Shown in pieces: positions 1 through 5,290 of a stretch of DNA of 8,976 nt. The notes under the pieces are model-generated. The model had not been told where the DNA came from, made no database searches, and was given only the letters and a program-made list of their open reading frames with translations. The stretch is from SIG710 sp045605745 (GTDB taxonomy: Bacteria > Bacillota > Clostridia > Oscillospirales > CAG-272), in NCBI GenBank assembly GCA_045605745.1, contig JAZUQN010000168.1, positions 1 through 8,976 of the forward strand, given 5' to 3'. Position numbers and translations under genes: made by a program. How positions within the stretch are numbered: position 1 is the first letter of the stretch; each line of letters opens with the position of its first letter.

Positions 1-797
1 TTTAGTGTGCTGCCGTCGCGGAGGAGCTTACCGCCGACCATAGTTACCTCAAAGCGGTTTGTTCCGGCGGCATCGCCTGTGGAAGTTATAAATGTACCTG
101 TTGCACCGTTTGCATATTCAACATATGCTGTAGCATCGTCCTCAACCTCGATATCGTGCCACTTGCCGAGATGAAGATTTGCGCTTACCTTATTGGGCAT
201 ACCGCAGATCCACTGCCAAAGGTCAAGGTTGTGGGGGCACTGGTTAAGAAGAACGCCGCCGCCTTCTCCGCTCCAGGTTGCTCTCCAAGCACCACTATCG
301 TAATAAGCCTGGGGACGATACCAGTTTGTAATTATCCAGTTTGTACGGCGAACAGCACCAAGCTCACCGCCCTGAACAAGCTCCCTCATCTTTCTGTAGA
401 CACAGTTTGTTCTCTGATTGAACATCATAGCAAACTTTAGCTCTGGATGCTTATCAGCCTCTGCGATCATGTCCTCAACAGCCTTTGTATAAACGCCGGC
501 CGGCTTTTCACACATAACATGAAGACCATGCTTTAAACCTTCGATAGAAAGAGAAGGATGATCATAATGAGGAACAGCAACAAGAATTGCATCACAAAGT
601 CCGCTTTCCATAAGCTTCACACCATCATCAAAGCAAGCAAGCTCGGGATCAATCTCCTTAGCAGCCTCAAGTCTTTCGGGATTGATATCTGCAACAGCAG
701 TCACTTTAAGTCCATCAACATTGCCATTGTGGAGTCTCTTAAGGTGTTGCGAACCCATATTACCAACACCGATGATACCAAGTCTTACAAATTCCAT
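1..797 (-). CDS. Gfo/Idh/MocA family NAD(P)-dependent oxidoreductase (3' part missing)
   Basis: The visible part is 265 codons, still open at the left window edge; family members usually run to 330-400 residues, so a C-terminal portion is missing. The protein should oxidise or reduce a sugar or polyol hydroxyl with NAD(P) in the cytoplasm. Seen: N-terminal Rossmann fold with the glycine motif GIIGVGNMG (residues 7-15), an acidic residue after strand 2 (AVADIN, D38), and the EKP motif (97-99) that carries the family's catalytic lysine K98. Next come WRATWSGEGGGVLL and NQCPHNLDLWQW (185-196), which carries the active-site histidine H189. The position usually held by a catalytic aspartate four residues before that histidine is N185, as I recall for a known subfamily. 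ATG at 797 is preceded by AAGGAGG (808-814). It is the third gene of the leftward operon, 17 bases after the TIM-barrel gene. The substrate cannot be read from sequence. Confidence 0.93.
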   Translation of the reverse strand, partial: MEFVRLGIIGVGNMGSQHLKRLHNGNVDGLKVTAVADINPERLEAAKEIDPELACFDDGVKLMESGLCDAILVAVPHYDHPSLSIEGLKHGLHVMCEKPAGVYTKAVEDMIAEADKHPELKFAMMFNQRTNCVYRKMRELVQGGELGAVRRTNWIITNWYRPQAYYDSGAWRATWSGEGGGVLLNQCPHNLDLWQWICGMPNKVSANLHLGKWHDIEVEDDATAYVEYANGATGTFITSTGDAAGTNRFEVTMVGGKLLRDGSTL

Positions 798-807
798 ATT
801 TAAAAAA

Positions 808-814
808 CCTCCTT
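808..814 (-). promoter_or_regulatory. Ribosome binding site of the Gfo/Idh/MocA gene
   Basis: On the minus strand AAGGAGG ends 10 bases before the ATG at 797 and directly abuts the TAA stop (815-817) of the preceding gene. This fixes the start and suggests translation of the two genes is coupled on one mRNA. Confidence 0.8.
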
Positions 815-1663
815 TTAAATATTTTTTATTATTTCAGCAAGAGAAGCACAGGCAAAATCAAAGGCTTCCTCGTTTGAATTGAACTTATAAACTCTTCCAA
901 CATCGCTCTTTTCGCCCTCATTTTCAAGAGCACCAAGACCAACAAAATCAGAGAGGTGAGGCTCAAGTGTTAGAACATCACTTGCCAGATTGTTATATTC
1001 GGGTAAAATTTCCGCAAGACGACCTATTCCCTTGCCCGCAGGAACGACCTGACCACCCTCCACACAATCCTTGATGTGGAAATAGTAAACATATTTTTTC
1101 AGCATATTCCAAGCCTCAAGAGTGTCCTGACCACACTGCAGGAAGTTGGCTGGATCAAAAACAGCCTTAAGCTCAGGAAGGGATCTCTGAATATCCTCAC
1201 AGCGAACAGCTATGTCTCCGTAAATTCCCTTTTCATTCTCGTGGCAAAGAACGATTCCGCTTCCCTTTGCCATCTCTATGTATTTTGAAAGACGGTAGAG
1301 CACTTCATCGCGGTATTCAGGCTTTCCTTCTGTACCAAAAAAGCTGAAAAGTCTGATGCATTTTGCTTCCATTATGTTGGCTGTTTCAAGAACTCTCTTA
1401 AACTGCTCAATCTCAAATGTAAAATCGTCATGGATATCGGTCTTTCCAACGGGAGAGCCGATAGACCAAACGCCAAGTCCTGCCGCTGTCAGCTTAGCCT
1501 TGACCTCTTTTGCCTTTGCAGAATCTATTTTTGCTACATTTTGTCCATCAACGCCTCTGACCTCAAGCATTGAGACGCCGTTTTTCTTCATAGCCTTTAT
1601 CTGCTCGTCAATCATCGGGCTTGCTTCATCAGCAAAAGCCGCAAGTTTAAAATTATTAGCCAT
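815..1663 (-). CDS. Sugar phosphate isomerase/epimerase-like TIM-barrel protein (AP endonuclease 2 / xylose isomerase-like fold)
   Basis: A 282-residue cytoplasmic protein of the xylose-isomerase-like TIM-barrel superfamily, which includes sugar isomerases, epimerases, dehydratases and C-glycoside-cleaving lyases, generally using a divalent metal. Seen: barrel opening KLAAFADEAS (6-15), LEVRGVDG (33-40), and the expected metal-site residues E142 (LCHENEKG), D170 (FDPANF), H196 (YYFHIKD) and E234 (LTLEPH). Length is normal. ATG at 1663 is chosen because AGAAAGGAAG lies 7 bases upstream (1671-1680). A TTG at 1684 would add seven residues but has no such site and directly abuts the previous stop. 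It is the middle gene of the leftward operon, 21 bases after the SDR stop and 17 before the Gfo/Idh/MocA gene. Pairing with two dehydrogenases suggests it acts on an oxidised sugar or sugar acid; the exact reaction is unknown. Confidence 0.9.
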   Translation of the reverse strand: MANNFKLAAFADEASPMIDEQIKAMKKNGVSMLEVRGVDGQNVAKIDSAKAKEVKAKLTAAGLGVWSIGSPVGKTDIHDDFTFEIEQFKRVLETANIMEAKCIRLFSFFGTEGKPEYRDEVLYRLSKYIEMAKGSGIVLCHENEKGIYGDIAVRCEDIQRSLPELKAVFDPANFLQCGQDTLEAWNMLKKYVYYFHIKDCVEGGQVVPAGKGIGRLAEILPEYNNLASDVLTLEPHLSDFVGLGALENEGEKSDVGRVYKFNSNEEAFDFACASLAEIIKNI

Positions 1664-1684
1664 TTTTAATCTTCCTTTCTGCAA

Positions 1685-2509
1685 TTAAACACCTGAATAT
1701 GCGGAGAATCCGCCGTCAACAGGAATTACAATGCCTGTAACAAAGCTTGCAGCCTCGGGATCTGTAAGATATTTAAGTGTACCAAGAAGCTCCTCCGGCT
1801 TACCAAAGCGGCCCATGGGAGTTGCAGCAAGAATCTTGCCTGTTCTCGGTGTGGGGGTTCCGTCTTCATTAAAGAGGAGTGCCTTGTTCTGCTTTGTAAC
1901 AAAGAAACCCGGAGCTATAGCATTAACTCGGATACCTGCTCCCGCAAAATGAACTGCGAGCCACTGAGTAAAGTTTGAAACGCCTGCCTTTGCAGCACTG
2001 TATGCAGGGATCTTTGTAAGGGGAGTATACGCATTCATAGAAGAAATATTGATAATGCTGCATCCTTCTCTGCCGATCATATCAGCGGCAAAAACCTGTG
2101 TTGGGATAAGAGTTCCCATAAGATTAAGGCTGAAAACAAAATTAAAGCCTTCTTTATCAAGGTTGAAGAAGGTTTTAATATCGTCTCTTGTCTCATCGCC
2201 CTCTTCAAAATATTCGTGAACGGTTGTTGCCCTTGGGTTATTTCCGCCGGCACCGTTAATAAGCACATCGCATTTGCCAAGATCAGCAAGTATCTTTTGG
2301 TGAACCGCCTCAAGAGAATCCTTTTCAAGAACATTTGCCGCATAAGCAAAAGCCTGCCCGCCGTTTGCTCTGATGTCAGCAGCTGCAGCCTCTGCTGCAT
2401 CGCCATTGAGATCAAGAAGTGCAACGCCATAACCGTTTTTAGCCATTTCAGCAGCAAAAGCAGAGCAAAGCACTCCTCCGGCACCTGTCACTACACAAAC
2501 CTTTGACAT
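1685..2509 (-). CDS. SDR family oxidoreductase, D-mannonate oxidoreductase (fructuronate reductase)-like
   Basis: A 274-residue short-chain dehydrogenase. Seen: nucleotide motif TGAGGVLC (8-15), which differs from the usual TGxxxGxG by V13 and C15; D33 after the second strand, favouring NAD(H) over NADP(H); INGAGGN (85-91); N129; S157 in NISSM; catalytic Y170-SAA-K174; and PG at 200-201. The variant glycine motif and the INGAGGNNP segment match, from memory, the SDR-type D-mannonate oxidoreductase of Bacillus (UxuB/YjmF), which interconverts D-fructuronate and D-mannonate in hexuronate breakdown. That assignment is inference; a related keto-sugar acid is equally possible, and no uxuA or uxaC lies in the window. 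ATG at 2509 has GGAGG 8 bases upstream (2518-2522). It is the first gene of the leftward operon, facing the divergent AraC regulator. Confidence 0.92.
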   Translation of the reverse strand: MSKVCVVTGAGGVLCSAFAAEMAKNGYGVALLDLNGDAAEAAAADIRANGGQAFAYAANVLEKDSLEAVHQKILADLGKCDVLINGAGGNNPRATTVHEYFEEGDETRDDIKTFFNLDKEGFNFVFSLNLMGTLIPTQVFAADMIGREGCSIINISSMNAYTPLTKIPAYSAAKAGVSNFTQWLAVHFAGAGIRVNAIAPGFFVTKQNKALLFNEDGTPTPRTGKILAATPMGRFGKPEELLGTLKYLTDPEAASFVTGIVIPVDGGFSAYSGV

Positions 2510-2517
2510 AATTTAAA

Positions 2518-2522
2518 CCTCC
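2518..2522 (-). promoter_or_regulatory. Ribosome binding site of the SDR gene
   Basis: GGAGG on the minus strand, 8 bases before the ATG at 2509, is an optimal site and fixes the start of the operon's first gene. Confidence 0.8.
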
Positions 2523-2539
2523 ATACCGTTTCTTTTGTA

Positions 2540-2568
2540 AATATAATTTCGCCAATAATATTATACAA
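2540..2568 (-). promoter_or_regulatory. Candidate promoter of the leftward sugar operon
   Basis: On the minus strand TTGTAT (2563-2568) and TATATT (2540-2545) are separated by 17 bases. An alternative, perfect TATAAT lies at 2560-2565, with only a poor -35 (ATTTTA at 2583-2588, 17-base spacing). The weak -35 elements suit a promoter that needs an activator such as the neighbouring AraC protein. Which -10 is used cannot be decided by eye. Confidence 0.45.
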
Positions 2569-2569
2569 C

Positions 2570-2580
2570 GCTTTCAAAGC
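2570..2580. promoter_or_regulatory. Palindrome GCTTTCAAAGC, candidate operator; overlaps a cre-like match
   Basis: GCTTT-C-AAAGC is a perfect 5-1-5 inverted repeat just upstream of the proposed operon -35. The minus-strand sequence TGAAAGCGTTGTAT (2564-2577) agrees with the catabolite-responsive element consensus TGWAANCGNTNWCA at all positions except the final CA, so CcpA or another LacI-type binding is possible but not shown. Confidence 0.3.
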
Positions 2581-2623
2581 AATAAAATTGTATATATCTT
2601 CAAAAAATATTGCATATTCAAAA
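2573..2623. repeat. Three TTCAAA(A/G) boxes in the divergent promoter region
   Basis: TTCAAAG at 2573-2579, TTCAAAA at 2599-2605 and TTCAAAA at 2617-2623 lie in the same orientation, 26 and 18 bases apart. AraC-family proteins usually bind direct-repeat half-sites about two helical turns apart near the -35 of the promoter they activate. The innermost box lies 4 bases upstream of the candidate -35 of the leftward operon. The role as AraC operators is inference. Confidence 0.35.
2606..2618. repeat. Short inverted repeat AATAT-TGC-ATATT
   Basis: A perfect 5-3-5 palindrome that overlaps the candidate -35 (TTGCAT) of the AraC gene, so a protein bound here could control the regulator's own expression. 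It is AT-rich and short, and may be chance. Confidence 0.25.
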
Positions 2624-2638
2624 CAAATGTGATATAAT
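2610..2638 (+). promoter_or_regulatory. Candidate extended -10 promoter of the AraC regulator gene
   Basis: TTGCAT (2610-2615), a 17-base spacer, then TGA-TATAAT with the perfect -10 at 2633-2638 and the extended TG at 2630-2631. Transcription would start near 2645, leaving a leader of about 57 bases. A second TATAAT at 2652-2657 lacks a good -35. Confidence 0.55.
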
Positions 2639-2678
2639 GAAAAAAATGGTGTATAATTAAATCATCAAATCTTTCTGC

Positions 2679-2687
2679 AAGGAGAGG
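2679..2687 (+). promoter_or_regulatory. Ribosome binding site of the AraC gene, unusually distant
   Basis: AAGGAGAGG ends 14 bases before the ATG at 2702, against the usual 5-9. An in-frame TAA at 2693-2695 rules out an earlier start, and no nearer start codon fits, so weak initiation is plausible. Confidence 0.55.
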
Positions 2688-2701
2688 AATCGTAAAAAGC
2701 A

Positions 2702-3547
2702 ATGACTATTTACAAAAAGGGTGACCTATATCTACATCATTCTGTTGATGAATCTCCAAAGGATTCCGACTTTCCCACCCATGCACACCGTTGCTGTGAG
2801 CTTTTTTATTTCATTTCCGGCAGTGGTTTTTACACTGTTGAGGGAACAGATTATCCACTCACACCGGGATGCGTACTTATAATGCGATATGGCGAGGTAC
2901 ACAAGCTTCACATAAGCTCCGATGAAAAATATGAACGCATAACTCTTCATTTTCCTCTTTCGATGATAGAGGATTCCCCATTTTGTGCAGATCTCGCAAA
3001 GCTGTTTACCGAACGCCCCATCGGAAAGGGAAATCTATTTTGTGGAAATGCCGATTCCACAGCGTTTATAGACACTTGTATGCGCCGAATGTGCAGAGAA
3101 AATGTGGCAAGCGAGGAGGAGCGTTTGGCCCTTATGTTTTCAAACCTCACCGCAGTGCTCAGCGAGCTGCGTAATATCGAAAACGGAAACGCAAAGGAGC
3201 TCAATATAACCATATCGGTTGAGGATGCAACCAATGAGATAGTCGGCAGTGTTATCACATATATAAATGCCCACCTGACTGAGGACTGGACTCTTGACAC
3301 GCTGGAGCAAAAATTCTTTTTCAGCAAATCATATATCAACCGTGCCTTTAAGCAATCCACCGGTTCTTCGGTTTGGGACTATGTTGTTCTCAAAAGACTT
3401 CTTGTTGCAAGAACTCTTTTAAGAGAGGGCAAAAACGCAACTGTTGCCGCTGCAGAATGTGGCTTTAGAGATTATTCATCATTCTACCGTCAGTACAAAA
3501 GACGATTTGGCATCTCTCCCATAGATGACAGAAGAAATCCACAGTAA
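2702..3547 (+). CDS. AraC family transcriptional regulator with N-terminal cupin sensor
   Basis: A 281-residue DNA-binding regulator. Residues about 20-90 form an AraC-type cupin ligand domain, with FPTHAHRCCELFYF (24-37), a glycine turn near 40-42, and the proline/glycine-rich segment LTPGCVLIMRYGEVHKLH (53-70). Residues about 183-275 form the paired helix-turn-helix domain: first HTH around 196-217 (WTLDTLEQKFFFSKSYINRAF) and second around 245-268, ending in the family signature CGFRDYSSFYRQYKRRFGISP (253-273). Length is typical. It is transcribed away from the sugar operon across a 192-base spacer with repeated boxes, the usual layout for a local activator responding to a substrate or intermediate of that pathway. 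The ligand is unknown. The gene downstream begins 11 bases after its stop, so both may share a transcript. Confidence 0.93.
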   Translation: MTIYKKGDLYLHHSVDESPKDSDFPTHAHRCCELFYFISGSGFYTVEGTDYPLTPGCVLIMRYGEVHKLHISSDEKYERITLHFPLSMIEDSPFCADLAKLFTERPIGKGNLFCGNADSTAFIDTCMRRMCRENVASEEERLALMFSNLTAVLSELRNIENGNAKELNITISVEDATNEIVGSVITYINAHLTEDWTLDTLEQKFFFSKSYINRAFKQSTGSSVWDYVVLKRLLVARTLLREGKNATVAAAECGFRDYSSFYRQYKRRFGISPIDDRRNPQ

Positions 3548-3558
3548 AGGAGTAAAAT

Positions 3559-5196
3559 ATGAAAAAAATATTCAAGAAAATCCTCATATCCGTTATACTT
3601 GTAATTCTGGGCGGCGGTTTGTCCTATTACATAACCCTGCCTGCCATCAATGTTTACAGTGCAGATTTTTGGTCTTTTTTAACATGGATCCTGCTTCTCG
3701 CACTTCTGCCATTTATCTTAACCAATAAGCATAAGGTCATAAAGAAAAACTCCACGGCAAAAGGACTTTATATAAATATAGATTTCAAAACTATAAATTT
3801 TTGGATAGTCGGCGTGATAGTGCTTCCCCTTATAATAATGCTTTTTGGATCGCTCTCCTCTGCCACTCTGTTCAGGGCTAAGGATTATGCCTCTCTTATC
3901 AAAGTAAACGAGGCTGCCTTTGAAGAAGATATGCCCGAAACGAAAGATGTTACGAATATCGCACTTATGGATACAAGCTCTGCAATAATTATAGGAAACA
4001 GAGCACTGGGATCTCTTTCCGAGGTTATTTCACAGTATCAGGCGAGCGGTGCATATACACAGATAAATTATAAAGGAGCTCCGAAAAAGATAAGCTCTCT
4101 TGAATATGCCGACTTTTTCAAATGGATGGGCAATCGCAAAAGCGGAGTTCCGGGCTACATTATGGTAGACCCTGTTTACAGCACTGCGGAATATGTAAAG
4201 CTGAAAAATAATATCCACTATACAGAAAGCGGATATTTTGGCGATGACCTTATGAGAAAACTGCGCTTTTCCTATCCCACCAAAATTTTCGGCACGCACA
4301 GCTTTGAAATAAACGAAGACGGCGACCCATATTACATTGTTTCCTGTCTAAAGCCAAGAGTTGGTCTTTTCGGCGCACTTGATGTCAGCGAGGTTATAAT
4401 TTTTGATCCCTGCAGCGGTAAATCCGAGATATATGATGTTGCAAACACTCCTTCTTGGATAGACATTGTTTATAACGGTCATCTTGCAACAAAAAAATAC
4501 AACTGGCAGGGTATGCTTTCCGGCGGCTACTGGAACAGCGTTATTGGAAATGTTGGATGCAAAATGACAACCGATGATTTCGGCTATATCGTTATCGGAG
4601 ATGATGTTTGGTATTTCACCGGTGTAACATCGGTGGCGGCTGATGAGAGCAACATAGGCTTTATACTCTCGAATGCAAGAACTGGAGAATACAAGTTCTA
4701 TCCCGTTGTCGGTGCCGAGGAATACAGCGCAATGACTGCCGCCGAGGGTGAGGTTCAGGAAAAGGGTTATCAAGCCTCCTTCCCTTCTCTTATAAATGTT
4801 GCAGGAGAGGCAACTTATATAATGGTTCTCAAAGACAGTGGCGGACTTGTCAAGCTATATGCGCTTGTCAATGTGGAGCAATATAGCATAGTAGCAACAG
4901 GCGAAACCCAATCAGCTGTTATGGCAAATTATAAAAAGCTGCTCAGGGAAAACGGTGTTACGAGCAGCGATATCTCCGCAGAAACCAAGATGACGGTTGT
5001 AATTGATGAAATACGCATAATAGAAATAAACAACGAACCCTTTATCTACCTTATGGGGGCAGACGGAACGGTTCTGAAGGGCAATCTTTCCATTGACGAA
5101 TCGCTTATCACCCTCAGAACCGGCGATACCGTTGAAGTGTCTGTAACCGATTCTACCACAGAAGGAATTTTAAATATTGAAGCTTGGAAAAAATAA
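3559..5196 (+). CDS. Membrane-anchored conserved protein of unknown function
   Basis: A 545-residue protein I cannot assign to a named family, although its sequence resembles large conserved hypothetical membrane proteins I recall from Clostridia. Seen: a lysine-rich N-terminus, three hydrophobic segments (about 8-30, 36-54 and 80-103), a positively charged loop between the second and third (57-68), then about 440 soluble residues. By the positive-inside rule the N-terminus and that loop are cytoplasmic and the large C-terminal part is outside. The soluble part is rich in Tyr, Gly and beta-prone stretches, and the last 50 or so residues (GADGTVLKG, TGDTVEV) look like a small beta-barrel or OB-like module. 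No enzyme motif or sortase signal was recognised. The start at 3559 has AAGGAG (3547-3552), which overlaps the AraC stop, implying coupling. Nothing links it directly to sugar use. Confidence 0.85.
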   Translation: MKKIFKKILISVILVILGGGLSYYITLPAINVYSADFWSFLTWILLLALLPFILTNKHKVIKKNSTAKGLYINIDFKTINFWIVGVIVLPLIIMLFGSLSSATLFRAKDYASLIKVNEAAFEEDMPETKDVTNIALMDTSSAIIIGNRALGSLSEVISQYQASGAYTQINYKGAPKKISSLEYADFFKWMGNRKSGVPGYIMVDPVYSTAEYVKLKNNIHYTESGYFGDDLMRKLRFSYPTKIFGTHSFEINEDGDPYYIVSCLKPRVGLFGALDVSEVIIFDPCSGKSEIYDVANTPSWIDIVYNGHLATKKYNWQGMLSGGYWNSVIGNVGCKMTTDDFGYIVIGDDVWYFTGVTSVAADESNIGFILSNARTGEYKFYPVVGAEEYSAMTAAEGEVQEKGYQASFPSLINVAGEATYIMVLKDSGGLVKLYALVNVEQYSIVATGETQSAVMANYKKLLRENGVTSSDISAETKMTVVIDEIRIIEINNEPFIYLMGADGTVLKGNLSIDESLITLRTGDTVEVSVTDSTTEGILNIEAWKK

Positions 5197-5201
5197 AGTA
5201 T

Positions 5202-5246
5202 ATAAAAATATGTGGCTGAGCCAATGGCTCAGCCACATATTTTTAT
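5202..5246. terminator. Bidirectional intrinsic terminator between convergent genes
   Basis: A perfect 21-bp stem (5202-5222 with 5226-5246) closed by the 3-base loop AAT. The GC-rich top GTGGCTGAGCC is flanked by an A-run on one side and a T-run on the other, so either strand's RNA forms a hairpin followed by U residues. It lies 5 bases after the membrane-protein stop and 44 bases after the topoisomerase stop read from the other side. The rest of this 94-base gap (5247-5290) shows nothing recognisable. Confidence 0.93.
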
Positions 5247-5290
5247 TAAAGCGTAATACGAAACAGGCGTCGTAACAACCTCATTCCCGG

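Noticed and set aside
156..440. Plus-strand open frame of 94 codons
   Set aside because: It lies opposite the clearly conserved Gfo/Idh/MocA gene, has no ribosome binding site and no recognisable protein features.
2077..2484. Minus-strand open frame of 135 codons inside the SDR gene
   Set aside because: It is a frame-shifted reading of the well-supported SDR gene with low-complexity Leu/Arg content and no start signal of its own.
2564..2577. Catabolite-responsive element as a firm call
   Set aside because: The match lacks the conserved final CA of the consensus; kept only as a remark within the palindrome entry.
2646..2660. Tiny leader peptide ATG-GTG-TAT-AAT-TAA before the AraC gene
   Set aside because: It has four codons, no ribosome binding site, and overlaps a TATAAT element; most likely chance.
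2947..3360. Minus-strand open frame of 137 codons opposite the AraC gene
   Set aside because: It is antisense to a gene with strong family motifs; no promoter or ribosome binding site supports it.
4348..4773. Minus-strand open frame of 141 codons opposite the membrane protein gene
   Set aside because: It is a shadow of a gene with a good start signal and coherent membrane topology; its composition is not protein-like.
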